The notes beneath the pieces were generated by a model. It made no database searches. It was not told the DNA's origin and worked only from the letters and a program-made list of their open reading frames with translations. A stretch of 64,000 nt of DNA from Curtobacterium sp. MCPF17_052. Its GTDB lineage: Bacteria; Actinomycetota; Actinomycetes; Actinomycetales; Microbacteriaceae. The DNA is taken from assembly GCF_003234085.1 (NCBI RefSeq), contig NZ_QKSD01000009.1, positions 1 through 64,000 of the forward strand, given 5' to 3'. The first letter of the stretch is position 1. Each line of letters opens with the position of its first letter. Positions 19,798 through 28,629 of this stretch are shown here, piece by piece. Made by a program: the position numbers and the translations under genes.

Positions 19798-20784
19798 GTG
19801 AAGATCCTCGTCACCGGAGGGGCCGGCTTCATCGGCTCGAACTTCGTCCGCCGTACGCTGCAGGACGCCTACCCCGGCCTCGAAGGTGCCGACGTCGTCG
19901 TGTACGACGCGCTCACCTACTCGGGCAACCTCGAGAACCTCGCGTCGGTGGCGGACTCGCCGCGGTACACCTTCGTGCAGGGCGACATCACGGACGCCGC
20001 CAAGCTCGACGAGGTCGTCCCGGGCATCGACGCCATCGTGCACTTCGCCGCCGAGTCCCACGTCGACCGTTCGGTCCGCGACTCCGGCATCTTCGTCGAG
20101 ACGAACGTCGTCGGCACCCAGCGTCTGCTCGACGCCGCACTCCGGCACGGCACCGAGCGCTTCGTGCACGTCTCGACCGACGAGGTCTACGGGTCGATCA
20201 GCGAGGGCTCGTGGGACGAAGAGCGCCCGCTCGAGCCGAACTCGCCGTACTCGGCGTCGAAGGCCGGCAGCGACCTGCTCGCGCGCAGCTACCACCGCAC
20301 GCACGGGCTGAACCTCTCGATCACGCGCTGCTCCAACAACTACGGGCCGTACCACTTCCCGGAGAAGGTCATCCCGCTCTTCGTCACGAACCTCATCGAC
20401 GACCGGCACGTGCCGCTCTACGGCGAGGGCGACAACATCCGCGACTGGCTGCACGTCGACGACCACACCCGCGGCATCGCGATGGTCCTGACCAGGGGCC
20501 GCGCGGGCGAGATCTACAACATCGGTGGCGGCACCGAGCTCACGAACAAGGAGCTCACCCAGCTGCTCCTCGACGCGACCGGCAAGGACTGGTCGTACGT
20601 CGACCGCGTCCAGGACCGTCTCGGCCACGACCTGCGCTACTCGGTCGACATCTCGAAGATCCAGGCCGAGCTCGGCTACGAGCCGCAGGTGCCGTTCGAG
20701 CAGGGTCTGGCCGACGTCGTGCAGTGGTACCGCGACAACCGCGCTTGGTGGGAGCCCCTCAAGGAGCGCGCGGCGCTCAGCTGA
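19798..20784 (+). CDS. rfbB: dTDP-glucose 4,6-dehydratase
   Basis: A 328-residue short-chain dehydrogenase/reductase-type enzyme converting dTDP-glucose to dTDP-4-keto-6-deoxyglucose with bound NAD. The Rossmann motif GGAGFIG is at 7-13, the active-site STDEVYG at 126-132 (Asp and Glu act as acid/base), and the catalytic Tyr151 and Lys155 in YSASKAG. CSNNYGPYHFPEK is the RmlB substrate loop. GTG start with GAAGGAAC upstream. It precedes rfbD by 14 bp and completes, with rfbA and rfbC on the other strand, a full dTDP-L-rhamnose pathway. Confidence 0.97.
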   Translation: MKILVTGGAGFIGSNFVRRTLQDAYPGLEGADVVVYDALTYSGNLENLASVADSPRYTFVQGDITDAAKLDEVVPGIDAIVHFAAESHVDRSVRDSGIFVETNVVGTQRLLDAALRHGTERFVHVSTDEVYGSISEGSWDEERPLEPNSPYSASKAGSDLLARSYHRTHGLNLSITRCSNNYGPYHFPEKVIPLFVTNLIDDRHVPLYGEGDNIRDWLHVDDHTRGIAMVLTRGRAGEIYNIGGGTELTNKELTQLLLDATGKDWSYVDRVQDRLGHDLRYSVDISKIQAELGYEPQVPFEQGLADVVQWYRDNRAWWEPLKERAALS

Positions 20785-20798
20785 GCCCGGCGACGACG

Positions 20799-21650
20799 AT
20801 GACGCGCACCCTCATCACCGGCGCCGCCGGCATGCTCGGCCGCGACCTCCAGCTCGCGCTGCAGGGCCGTGACGTGACCGCGCTCGGCCGCGCCGACCTG
20901 GACATCACCGACCCGGACGCGGTCGACGCGGCCGTCGCCGGCCACGACGTCGTGATCAACTCGGCGGCGTACACGAAGGTGGACGACGCCGAATCACACG
21001 AGGACGAGGCCGCCGCGGTGAACGCCACCGGCCCACGGCTCCTCGCCGAGGCAGCGGTACGCCACGGCGCGAAGCTCGTGACGATCTCGACGGACTACGT
21101 GTTCGACGGCAACGGCACCGCGCCCTACGCCGAGGACGCACCCACCGATCCGCTGAACGCGTACGGGCGGACCAAGGCGGCGGGCGAGGCGGCCGTCCGA
21201 CAGGTCGCGCCGGATTCGTCGTACATCGTGCGGACCGCGTGGATCTACGGCGAGCACGGCCCGAACTTCGCCGCGACCATGCTCCGGCTCGCGGCCTCGC
21301 ACGACACGGTCTCGGTGGTCACCGACCAGGTCGGGCAGCCGACCTGGACCGGCGACCTGGCCGCCCGCATCGTCGAGCTCGTCGACCGGGACGCTCCGGC
21401 CGGCATCTACCACGGCACGAACTCGGGCCAGGGCTCCTGGTACGACTTCACGCGCGCGATCTTCGCCGAGAACGGACTGGACCCCGAGCGCGTGCTCCCC
21501 ACCGACAGCGCGACCTTCGTCCGTCCCGCACCGCGCCCGGCGTACAGCGTGCTCGGGCACGACGCGTGGTCCCGAGCCGGTCTCGCCCCGATGCGTGACT
21601 GGCGCGAAGCGCTCCACGCGGCGGTCGAGGCGGGGGCCCTGCGCCGCTGA
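20799..21650 (+). CDS. rfbD: dTDP-4-dehydrorhamnose reductase
   Basis: A 283-residue NADPH-dependent reductase making dTDP-L-rhamnose in the last step of the pathway. The GAAGMLG dinucleotide motif is at 8-14, STDYVFDG at 97-104 and the catalytic Tyr122-X3-Lys126 in AYGRTKAAGE. Length is normal for RmlD. Fourteen bases separate it from rfbB; the ribosome site is weak, so coupling to rfbB is likely. A perfect 40-bp palindrome follows its stop and separates it from a convergent GT4 gene. Confidence 0.96.
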   Translation: MTRTLITGAAGMLGRDLQLALQGRDVTALGRADLDITDPDAVDAAVAGHDVVINSAAYTKVDDAESHEDEAAAVNATGPRLLAEAAVRHGAKLVTISTDYVFDGNGTAPYAEDAPTDPLNAYGRTKAAGEAAVRQVAPDSSYIVRTAWIYGEHGPNFAATMLRLAASHDTVSVVTDQVGQPTWTGDLAARIVELVDRDAPAGIYHGTNSGQGSWYDFTRAIFAENGLDPERVLPTDSATFVRPAPRPAYSVLGHDAWSRAGLAPMRDWREALHAAVEAGALRR

Positions 21651-21673
21651 CTCGTCCTGACGGGACGACGACC

Positions 21674-21713
21674 GACGGGAGGCGCGGTGCCAGCTGGCAC
21701 CGCGCCTCCCGTC
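21674..21713. terminator. Perfect 40-bp palindrome between convergent genes
   Basis: Twenty bases are followed directly by their reverse complement; the 13-base outer arm GACGGGAGGCGCG encloses a 14-base centre that is itself palindromic. It lies between the stops of rfbD and the convergent GT4 gene, so it could act as a bidirectional terminator, although no T-run follows. The same 13-bp arms with a 14-base centre recur at 39995-40036 inside maf, which marks it as a member of a repeat family. Confidence 0.7.
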
Positions 21714-21736
21714 CGTCGTCGGTCCGGCGCGCTCCG

Positions 21737-22852
21737 TCAGCGGACGATCGCAGCCAGCCGCTCGTCGAGCGGTCCGACGGCTGCCGCCGGCCGGAACCGC
21801 TCGGCAGCCGCAGCAGCAGCGGAGCGGCGTTCGGCGAGGAACGCCCGGTCCTCCGCCAGGGCACGGAGCGTGGCGGCGAGGGCGCCGGCGTCGCCCGGCG
21901 GGACGCCGATCACCGCGTCCCCGAACGCCCGGCGCTGGGGCGCGGTGTCGCTCGTCACGACGGCGAGGCCCGCGGCCGCGCACTGGTAGACCTTGTTCGG
22001 CACGACCTTGCGCGCCTTCGGCGTCGTGCCGAGGATGCCGATGCCGACGTCGTGCCCGGCGACGAGGGCCGGCAGCTCCTCGGACGCGACCCACGGGATC
22101 CACTCGGTGGGGGCGCCCCCCGTAGCAGCGGCCTGCGCCGCCTCGAGGTCCTGGCCGGAGCCGATCATCGTGACGCGGACGGGGTCCTCCGGACGGAGTC
22201 CCCCGATCGCGGCGCCGATCGTCGCCGCACCCTGGAGCGGGGTGAAGAGCCCGAAGAACACCACACGCAAGGGCCCGTCGGTGGCGGCCGAGGGCGACGA
22301 CTCCTGCGCGGCGTCGTACCACTGCGCCGTGGCCCCGACGGGGACGACGACCGCCTTCGCCCGCAAGCGCTCGGGCACCAGGTCGCGGTGCTCGTCGGTG
22401 TCGAGGACCACCACGTCGGCGATCCGCAGCGCCGCGCCGTCGATCGCGCGGAGCAGCCGCTGCTTGAGGCCGGTGCCGCCGACCCCACGGTCCTGGGCGG
22501 TCGTCGCGGCGAACACCAGGTGGTCGAGCACGATCGGCGTGCGCGGGAAGAGCAGGCGTGCGAGCCAGACGTCGAAGTGCCCCATGTAGCCGACGAGCAC
22601 GGCGTGCGGCCGGCCGGCGGCCCGCGCGCGCACCGCCTTCCCGGTGAGCCGTGACCAGCTCCGGACGAGTCGCCCGGCCATCTGCACGGCTCCGGAGCGG
22701 GCGCCGAGCATCGCGACACGCTCGCGCGTGGAGAGGCCGAGCGGGACGTTCGCCTCGGTGACGACGTGTCCGCGGGCGCGGAGGCCGTCGGCGAGCACCC
22801 GCACTCGAGGGTGGTCCGCCGCCTGGTATGTTCCGAAGGCCAAGATCCGCAC
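21737..22852 (-). CDS. Family 4 glycosyltransferase
   Basis: A 371-residue GT-B protein starting VRILAFGTYQAADHPRVRVL, with LRVVFFGLFTPLQGA opening the second Rossmann domain and GIGILGTTPKARKVVPNKVYQ as the donor-side segment. The usual EX7E glutamate is replaced, as in a subgroup of GT4 relatives. The GTG start is preferred over an upstream codon because GAGGA lies eight bases before it. It is divergent from the YbhN-like gene with 68 bp between starts and convergent with rfbD. The sugar is not predictable. Confidence 0.78.
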   Translation of the reverse strand: MRILAFGTYQAADHPRVRVLADGLRARGHVVTEANVPLGLSTRERVAMLGARSGAVQMAGRLVRSWSRLTGKAVRARAAGRPHAVLVGYMGHFDVWLARLLFPRTPIVLDHLVFAATTAQDRGVGGTGLKQRLLRAIDGAALRIADVVVLDTDEHRDLVPERLRAKAVVVPVGATAQWYDAAQESSPSAATDGPLRVVFFGLFTPLQGAATIGAAIGGLRPEDPVRVTMIGSGQDLEAAQAAATGGAPTEWIPWVASEELPALVAGHDVGIGILGTTPKARKVVPNKVYQCAAAGLAVVTSDTAPQRRAFGDAVIGVPPGDAGALAATLRALAEDRAFLAERRSAAAAAAERFRPAAAVGPLDERLAAIVR

Positions 22853-22920
22853 GTGGGCCGTCCTCTCCGATGCTCGCGTGCGCCGCATCCGAGCCGGCGC
22901 CCGATCAACCCTAGGTGAGA

Positions 22921-23910
22921 ATGACCGAACCCCAGCAGCCCGCCGGACGCTCCCGGACGAAGACGATCGTCCGTGTCGTCGGCCTGGTCGTCGCCCTCGT
23001 CCTGTGCGTGGCCTTCCTGGTCCCGCGCGCCGGGGACATCGTCGACGCGTTCGGCCGACAGGACCCGCTCACCCTCGTCGGCGCGTTCGTCACGGGCGGC
23101 GCGGCGACCTACGTGACGTTCCTGTCCTGGCGCGCGCTGATGTCCGGAGCGGGGCACCGCATCCCCCTCGGTGCCGCACAGCGGGTGTTCTTCCTGTCCC
23201 AGATCGGCAAGTACATCCCGGGCTCCGTGTGGCCGATCGTGGCGCAGGCCGACCTGGGCCGCGAGCACCGGGTCCCCGCGGCGCGCAGTGTCGCGGTGGG
23301 CATGCTCACCCTCCTCATCAGCTGCGGCGCGGGTGTCTCGATCGCGGCGGTCACGATCCCGTTCGTGCAGCCCGACGCCTTCTCGCGGTACTGGTTCGTG
23401 GTGCTCCTCGTGCCGGTGGTCCTCGCGGCGCTGCACCCGGCCGTGCTCCGGTTCGGGCTGCGCCTGGCCTCGAAGGTCACCCGCCGAGACCTCGGCACGC
23501 TCGAGATCAGCACCGGCGCCGTCGTCCGTGCGTTCGGGTGGGCGCTGCTGGCGTGGGTGGTGTTCGGCCTGCACATCGTCCTGGTGCTGGTGCCGCTCGG
23601 ACACGTCGACCTCCGCGTGACGACGCTCACCGTCGGCGCCTACGCCCTCGCCTGGCTCGTCGGCTTCCTGGTCTTCTTCCTGCCGGCCGGGCTCGGCGGA
23701 CGCGAGGCCGTCCTCACCGCGCTGCTCACCGCCGGGGTGCCGCTCGGCGCGTCAGCGGCGGTCAGCGTCGCCGTGACCTCCCGTGTGCTCCTGACGGTCG
23801 TCGACCTGGTGTTCGCCGGGGCTGCCGTGCTCGGGGAACGCCGCCGTCGGCGTGCGCCTGCTGTGGACGAAACCAGCGACCTCCCCGGTTCTCCCGAACG
23901 CCACTGGTAG
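22921..23910 (+). CDS. YbhN/UPF0104-type flippase-like membrane protein
   Basis: About 329 residues with eight or so hydrophobic spans of the lysylphosphatidylglycerol-synthase TM (COG0392) type. FFLSQIGKYIPGSVWPIVAQ near 93-112 and FFLPAGLGGREAVLTALL near 258-275 are diagnostic. Members lacking the synthase domain are thought to move lipid-linked molecules. In this glycan locus a role in lipid-linked sugar transport or modification is plausible but not shown. ATG is chosen; a GTG six bases earlier is equally possible. The C terminus is basic and cytoplasmic. Confidence 0.75.
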   Translation: MTEPQQPAGRSRTKTIVRVVGLVVALVLCVAFLVPRAGDIVDAFGRQDPLTLVGAFVTGGAATYVTFLSWRALMSGAGHRIPLGAAQRVFFLSQIGKYIPGSVWPIVAQADLGREHRVPAARSVAVGMLTLLISCGAGVSIAAVTIPFVQPDAFSRYWFVVLLVPVVLAALHPAVLRFGLRLASKVTRRDLGTLEISTGAVVRAFGWALLAWVVFGLHIVLVLVPLGHVDLRVTTLTVGAYALAWLVGFLVFFLPAGLGGREAVLTALLTAGVPLGASAAVSVAVTSRVLLTVVDLVFAGAAVLGERRRRRAPAVDETSDLPGSPERHW

Positions 23911-23913
23911 CCT
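23908..23913 (+). promoter_or_regulatory. Putative -10 hexamer TAGCCT
   Basis: TAGCCT starts with the TAG stop codon of the YbhN-like gene and lies 52 bases before the next ATG, which has its own GAGGAG ribosome site. Confidence 0.35.
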
Positions 23914-23965
23914 CGTCAGTCGACCCCGGGACGACCCGGGACGCACCACCGAGGAGCCCCGCCAG

Positions 23966-25108
23966 ATGACCACACTCCGCGTGATCGTGGACCAGGTGCT
24001 CGCACCGGTACCCGGCGGCATCGGCCGTTACGCGGAGGAACTGACCCGGCAGCTCATCGCGACCGCCCCGGACGGTTGCGACGTCGAAGCGGTCGTCTCC
24101 GCGTCCTCGACCGCCGAACTGCAGCGTCTCCGGACACTCCTGCCCGGGCTCGCCGACCTCGACCGGCTCGCGCTCCCCCGTCGTGAGCTGGCCCTCGCCT
24201 GGCAGGGCGGTCTCGCCCACGGCGCCTCGCACGGCATGGTGCACGCACCGAGTGTGCTCGCACCGCTGGTCAAGCACGACCGTGTGCAGGAACCGGGTCG
24301 GCAGACGGTCGTCACCGTGCACGACACGGTGCCGTGGACGAATCCCGAGACCCTGACGCCGCGCGGCGTGCACTTCCACAAGGCGATGGTGAAGCGCGCG
24401 TACAAGTACGCCGACGCCGTCGTGGTCCCGACCCACGCGGTCGCCGGACAGCTCAACGAGATCCACCGGTTCGACGACCGCCTGCGCGTCATCGGCGGCG
24501 CACCGAGCGGACGCCTTCGCGTGCCGGTCGACGCCGACCTCCGCGCGGAGCGCCTGGGCCTGCCCGACCGTTACGTGCTGGCCGTCGGCACACTGGAGCC
24601 CCGGAAGGGCCTCACCGCGCTCATCGACGCGATGGCCCACCCCGACGCGCCGGCCGACGTCCCCCTGGTCATCTCCGGGCCGGACGGGTGGGGCGACGTG
24701 GACGTGCACGGCACCGCCGAACGCGCCGGGCTCGACCCGTCACGGGTGAAGGTGCTCGGGCGGGTCGACGACGCCGACCTCGCCGTGGCGTACGACCGCG
24801 CAACCGTCTTCGTGTTCCCGAGCCTGGCCGAGGGCTTCGGGCTCCCCGTGATCGAGGCGATGAGCTTCGGCGTCCCGGTGATCCACTCCGACGACGAAGC
24901 CGTCAGCGAAGTCGCGTCCGATGCCGGTGTGTGCGTCGCACGGAACCCCCGGGACACCTACCCCGAGCGTCTCGCGCAGGCGATGTACCAGGTCGTCAAC
25001 GACCCGCACCTCGCGGGCCAGCTCGCCATCGCCGGTCCGGACCGCGCCCGGATGTTCGACTGGCGCGACTCCGCCCTCGAGACCTGGCAGCTGCACGCCG
25101 ACCTCTGA
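23966..25108 (+). CDS. Family 4 glycosyltransferase
   Basis: A 380-residue GT-B enzyme. PVPGGIGRYAEELTRQL near 14-30 is the acceptor-side glycine loop, TVVTVHDTVPWTNPE and VLAVGTLEPRKG follow, and the EX7E motif is in AEGFGLPVIEAMSFGVPVI near 287-305. It resembles mannosyltransferases and the 5989 gene of this window. ATG is supported by GAGGAG nine bases upstream. It is the last glycosyltransferase of the left-hand cluster; 16-bp tandem repeats follow its stop. Confidence 0.87.
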   Translation: MTTLRVIVDQVLAPVPGGIGRYAEELTRQLIATAPDGCDVEAVVSASSTAELQRLRTLLPGLADLDRLALPRRELALAWQGGLAHGASHGMVHAPSVLAPLVKHDRVQEPGRQTVVTVHDTVPWTNPETLTPRGVHFHKAMVKRAYKYADAVVVPTHAVAGQLNEIHRFDDRLRVIGGAPSGRLRVPVDADLRAERLGLPDRYVLAVGTLEPRKGLTALIDAMAHPDAPADVPLVISGPDGWGDVDVHGTAERAGLDPSRVKVLGRVDDADLAVAYDRATVFVFPSLAEGFGLPVIEAMSFGVPVIHSDDEAVSEVASDAGVCVARNPRDTYPERLAQAMYQVVNDPHLAGQLAIAGPDRARMFDWRDSALETWQLHADL

Positions 25109-25114
25109 CCCGGG

Positions 25115-25178
25115 GCATCGGTGCTGGTCGGCGTCGGTGCTGGTCGGCATCGGTGCTGGTCGGCATCGCTACCGGTCC
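25115..25178. repeat. 16-bp tandem repeat, three exact-type copies plus one decayed
   Basis: Units at 25115, 25131 and 25147 follow GCATCGGTGCTGGTCG with one change; a fourth at 25163 differs at four positions. The array lies in the non-coding gap between the GT4 gene and the lipoprotein gene. The 16-bp period is not coding-compatible, consistent with intergenic slippage. Confidence 0.9.
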
Positions 25179-25253
25179 GTCCGGCAGCGTCACGGCTCGG
25201 CATCGATCGTCCGCTCCGCCGTGTCCCTGGCCGGGAGGCCCGTCCCCGACTGC

Positions 25254-25259
25254 CAGGAT
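25254..25259 (+). promoter_or_regulatory. Possible leaderless -10-like hexamer CAGGAT
   Basis: CAGGAT ends six bases before the lipoprotein ATG, which lacks a ribosome site. The spacing matches other leaderless candidates here, but the first base departs from TANNNT. Confidence 0.3.
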
Positions 25260-25265
25260 CGGCTC

Positions 25266-25964
25266 ATGACCCGTCGTCACCCGTCCACGGCCCTCACCGC
25301 CGCCATCACCGTCGGCGTCGGCGCGGCCCTGTTCCTGACCGCGTGCTCCGGCGGCGACACCCCGGCACCGACCCGCAGTGCGACGGCGACCGCGACCGCC
25401 GAGCCGACCCGGACCGCGTCCCCGACCCCCTCGCAGAGCACCCCGGTCGTCCCGTCCTCGCCGGCCAGCGCGACGCCGACGCCGGGTGACGACGACGGCG
25501 ACGACGGCTCCGGGCAGGGCGCCGGGAACGGCGGCGGCGTCACCGACCCCGGCACCGTCGACCTCGGCATCGTGACCCAGCAGGGCATCGCAGCCGCCGG
25601 CGGTGGCACGGTCGTCTCCCTCACCGGGTCGGGTGACCTCTGGACTGTGGTCGTCGCGGGGCCCGACGGCACGCTGACGCAGTCCGTGGTGTCCGCCACG
25701 CTCGGCCGGGTCACCTCCGGACCGTTCCCGAAGGACTCCGACGCCGCGACGAAGACCGCGAACGCAGCACGTGCCGCCGGACTGCGCGTGGACGCCGACG
25801 CCGCCGCCGCGAAGGCCACCGCAGCGGTCCCGGGCAGCACCCTCGCCACCCTGCAGCTCGGCGGGAGCGGTTCCGCGCCGACGTGGACCGCGACGGTGTC
25901 CTCGGGTGGAGCCAGCCGCACGGTGACCGTGGACGGCGTGACGGGCGCGGCCCGAGCCTCCTGA
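25266..25964 (+). CDS. Secreted lipoprotein, PepSY-like repeats possible
   Basis: A 232-residue exported protein. Residues 1-26 form a signal peptide ending in the lipobox LTAC with Cys27 as the lipid site. Residues 30-100 are a Thr/Pro/Ser-rich then Asp/Gly-rich flexible linker, followed by a folded region of about 130 residues with alternating beta and helix segments ending in RTVTVDGVTGAARAS, which recalls PepSY-type modules. Function is unknown. It lies convergent with purE and after an intergenic tandem repeat. Confidence 0.75.
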   Translation: MTRRHPSTALTAAITVGVGAALFLTACSGGDTPAPTRSATATATAEPTRTASPTPSQSTPVVPSSPASATPTPGDDDGDDGSGQGAGNGGGVTDPGTVDLGIVTQQGIAAAGGGTVVSLTGSGDLWTVVVAGPDGTLTQSVVSATLGRVTSGPFPKDSDAATKTANAARAAGLRVDADAAAAKATAAVPGSTLATLQLGGSGSAPTWTATVSSGGASRTVTVDGVTGAARAS

Positions 25965-26005
25965 CCGTCGACCGGCGCCACTGACCTCGGGCCGGCGCGG
26001 GCAGG

Positions 26006-26515
26006 TCAGCGGGCGTCGCGGAGCGCCTGTGCCTTCCGTTCGACGGCCTGCTCGAGCTCGGCGGCGTACTCGGCGAGCCGGGCCGCGACCGTGGGCTCGG
26101 ACGTCCCGATGATGCGCGCCGCGAGGAGCCCGGCGTTCGCCGCACCGTTGATGGCCATCGTCGCGACCGGGATGCCCGCGGGCATCTGGACGATCGACAG
26201 CAGCGAGTCGAGACCGTCGAGCCGGGCGAGCTGCACCGGGACGCCGATCACGGGCAGGGTCGTCACCGAGGCGACCATGCCGGGCAGGTGCGCTGCACCG
26301 CCGGCCCCGGCGATGACGACACGGATGCCGCGGCCCGCGGCCTCGCGCCCGAAGCGCATCATCTTGTCCGGGGTGCGGTGCGCCGACACGACGTCCGCCT
26401 CGTAGGGGATCCCGAGTTCGTCGAGCACGTCGGCCGCGGCGCGCATGGTCGGCCAGTCCGAGTCGGAACCCATGATGACGGAGACGAGGGGGGCGGGAGC
26501 GGCGCTGTCGGTCAC
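26006..26515 (-). CDS. purE: N5-carboxyaminoimidazole ribonucleotide mutase
   Basis: A 169-residue class I PurE that moves the carboxyl group from N5-CAIR to give CAIR in purine synthesis. [12 protein letters not shown] at 14-25, [11 protein letters not shown] and [12 protein letters not shown] are the phosphate- and substrate-binding motifs. GTG has TAGGCT seven bases upstream and no normal Shine-Dalgarno, so it may be leaderless. It normally sits beside purK; here a cellulase gene and a repeat-rich gap separate them. Confidence 0.96.
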   Translation of the reverse strand: MTDSAAPAPLVSVIMGSDSDWPTMRAAADVLDELGIPYEADVVSAHRTPDKMMRFGREAAGRGIRVVIAGAGGAAHLPGMVASVTTLPVIGVPVQLARLDGLDSLLSIVQMPAGIPVATMAINGAANAGLLAARIIGTSEPTVAARLAEYAAELEQAVERKAQALRDAR

Positions 26516-26522
26516 CCTGCCG

Positions 26523-26528
26523 AGCCTA
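26523..26528 (-). promoter_or_regulatory. Leaderless-type -10 hexamer TAGGCT for purE
   Basis: TAGGCT on the minus strand ends seven bases before the purE GTG, so transcription would begin at or next to the start codon. Confidence 0.5.
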
Positions 26529-26552
26529 GCGGCGGGTGGCGGGCGTCTCCCA

Positions 26553-26640
26553 CCGGGCCCGCCGGGCCAAGCGGGCCAGCCAGGCCAACCGGGCCAGCCA
26601 GGCCAACCGGGCCAGCCAGGCCAGCCGGGTGAGCCGGGCG
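26553..26640. repeat. 9/18-bp tandem repeat between purE and the GH6 gene
   Basis: Nine-base units of the type GGGCCAGCC and AGGCCAACC alternate to form an 18-bp period repeated about 2.5 times, with decayed units at both ends. Because nine is a multiple of three, frames read through it give Gly-X-Y-like peptides, but no gene with ribosome site or codon support covers it. Confidence 0.85.
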
Positions 26641-26654
26641 ACGGGACGGGTCCG

Positions 26655-28421
26655 TCAGCGGACCGTCACGGTGCGGCAACCGAGCGAGGCGTCCCCGCCG
26701 CGGCCGAGCCCGGTCGCCGTGACGCACACGGTGTGCCGGCCTGACGCGACGGCCAGCGTCCGCGCGTAACCGTGCGACGATCCGGCGCTGTACACGCGGT
26801 CGACGTCGGGACGGGAGCCCGAGGCGGCGACACCCGTCGGCCGCCGACCGTCGATCCGCACGGTGACGGTGACCGGGGTGCTGACCGCGTCCCGGTCGAA
26901 GGCCCAACCCGACACGGCCACGCGACGTGTCGCAGGGGACGTCGCGGCGTCGAGCCGGCCGACGGGAGCGCTCGCGGCCACCGTCACGGTCCGGCACACC
27001 GAGGTCGGGACGGTGCGGGCCGTGGTGCTCGTGCCACCGGGACCGACGTCGGACACGACCGCGCACACCCGGTGGGTGCCCGCGGGACCGGGCACGACGG
27101 TCTGGAACCCGTGTGCTGCTCCGGCACCGGTGGCCCGTGCGACGTCGGGGCGGTCGAGGCCCGCAGTGGTCGTCGCGACGGTCCGACCGTCGACGGTGAT
27201 GCCCACAGGGAGCGACGCGCCGGGCGCGTCGGCGTCGACCGTCCAGCCCCGGACCGCGATGCCCGCCGGGGCCGTGGTCGCCGAGTCGAGTGCGACCCGC
27301 GGTGCCACGGGCTGCCGCGTCGCGGGGGTCGGCGTCAGGACCGGGGTACCGAGCGCGGCGTTCGCGACGAGTGCCCGCGCGTACGCCGAGTACCACGTCC
27401 CGGCCCGGGGTCCGCCGTTGCAGGTGCCGTCACTCGCGCCGGGCGTCTTCACCCAGAGCAGTGCGTCGAGCGCGGTGCCGTCGGTGGCCACCCGGGGCGT
27501 CGTACCGAGGCCGGCGCCCGGCGCGTTGCACCAGGTCCCCCGCCACCCGGTGCCGTTCCGCGACGTGTCGATCACGTAGTGCGACCCTCCCGTCAGGGCG
27601 GAGACGCGCTGCGCGTACGCCTGCTCCTGCGCGACCGGGTAGTAGTTCGCGACGTTGGTGGAGAACCCGCGGGCGGTCTGGACGCCGGCCTGGACGAGCC
27701 GGTCCGCCATCGTCGCCGCCGGCACCCAGTTCGAGTTCCCCGCGTCCAGGTACGCGGGGACACCGGCAGCGGTGAAGGCCGCGACCTCGCGCGAGAGGAT
27801 CCGGTAGCGCTGCTGGTCCAACGACCCGGTGCAAGCGCTGTTGCTGAGCATCGCGAGCGAGTCCGGTTCGACGACGACCACCGCACGCTTCCCGGCGACG
27901 AGTGACACGACCTGGTCGACCCAGCGGTCGTAGGAGCTCTCGTCGAAACCACCAGCCGAGTAGCCGCCGCAGTCACGCTGCGGGATCGCGTAGGTGACGA
28001 AGACCGCGGTCGTGCCGGTGGCGGCGGCACCGTCGGTGGCGGCGGTCACGGTCTCGGTCAGGGTGGTGCCCTGCGTCCACTCGCCGAGCCAGGTCGCCAC
28101 CGGGTAGCGGGCGATCGTCGAGGCGGCGGCGGCTCCGGCCGGGTCGGTCGTGCGGAGCGCCGCGGCGGCCTTCGCGGCCTCACCGGTCGGCGGGTTGTAC
28201 TGTCCACCGCCGTAGACCTGTGCCGCGGTGCGTGCGCGGAGCTCGGTCGGGGTGGCAGCGGCTGCGGGGCTCGAGTCGGACTCGGACAGGACGAGCCCGG
28301 AGGCGACGAGTCCGACCGTCACGACGGCGACGGCGAGCGCGACGGCGGACGCCCTGGTCGCGCGCGACGCCCTGGTCGAGCGCGACGCCCTGGTCGTTCG
28401 CGGTGCCCTGGTCGAGCGCAT
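26655..28421 (-). CDS. Secreted GH6 cellulase with two C-terminal repeat domains
   Basis: A 588-residue exported enzyme. Residues 1-55 hold a long basic n-region built from four 18-bp repeats, then a hydrophobic span. The GH6 catalytic domain (about 70-390) shows [18 protein letters not shown] with the catalytic Asp, [20 protein letters not shown] and [14 protein letters not shown], all GH6 hallmarks, so it should cut beta-1,4-glucan. Two related domains of about 95 residues follow (GW-D-D, DGR, RPDV, HG, GxHxVC pattern). They may bind sugar or wall. It lies between purK and purE. ATG with GGGGGA upstream. Confidence 0.9.
   Translation of the reverse strand: MRSTRAPRTTRASRSTRASRATRASAVALAVAVVTVGLVASGLVLSESDSSPAAAATPTELRARTAAQVYGGGQYNPPTGEAAKAAAALRTTDPAGAAAASTIARYPVATWLGEWTQGTTLTETVTAATDGAAATGTTAVFVTYAIPQRDCGGYSAGGFDESSYDRWVDQVVSLVAGKRAVVVVEPDSLAMLSNSACTGSLDQQRYRILSREVAAFTAAGVPAYLDAGNSNWVPAATMADRLVQAGVQTARGFSTNVANYYPVAQEQAYAQRVSALTGGSHYVIDTSRNGTGWRGTWCNAPGAGLGTTPRVATDGTALDALLWVKTPGASDGTCNGGPRAGTWYSAYARALVANAALGTPVLTPTPATRQPVAPRVALDSATTAPAGIAVRGWTVDADAPGASLPVGITVDGRTVATTTAGLDRPDVARATGAGAAHGFQTVVPGPAGTHRVCAVVSDVGPGGTSTTARTVPTSVCRTVTVAASAPVGRLDAATSPATRRVAVSGWAFDRDAVSTPVTVTVRIDGRRPTGVAASGSRPDVDRVYSAGSSHGYARTLAVASGRHTVCVTATGLGRGGDASLGCRTVTVR
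28348..28419. repeat. Four 18-bp tandem repeats in the GH6 signal n-region
   Basis: Units at 28348, 28366, 28384 and 28402 follow GACGCCCTGGTCGNNCGC. On the coding strand they give Thr-Arg-Ala-Ser-Arg-type repeats that lengthen the positively charged n-region of the signal sequence. Confidence 0.9.
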
Positions 28422-28499
28422 GTGGGTCCCCCGGGAGTCAGCGTGGTCAGCCTCCCCATGGCACCACGGCTCGCCCACGACGACCACCCGCCAGTCCGA

Positions 28500-28521
28500 G
28501 TGCCACCCGACGTGGTGGCAC
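28500..28521. promoter_or_regulatory. Inverted repeat upstream of the GH6 gene, possible operator
   Basis: GTGCCACC and GGTGGCAC form an exact 8-bp inverted repeat with a 6-bp centre, 79 bp before the cellulase ATG in a 208-bp gap after purK. Size and symmetry suit a LacI- or TetR-type site, but no regulator gene lies beside it and the sequence is not the CebR box. Confidence 0.35.
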
Positions 28522-28629
28522 CCGGCACAGGGGTCTGACAGGGGCACGGAGCAGGAGACCCTCCCCGCCCGAGCGGCGTCCGTCCGTCAGCCCGCAGCGC
28601 GGCAGCCGTCAGCCGTCAGTCATCCGGGG

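Noticed and set aside
25115..25178. CRISPR array
   Set aside because: The 16-bp units are directly adjacent with no spacers and no cas genes occur in the window.
26536..26650. Collagen-like Gly-X-Y peptide frame
   Set aside because: Produced by the 9-bp tandem repeat; a similar pattern appears in other frames, and there is no ribosome site or flanking coding signal.
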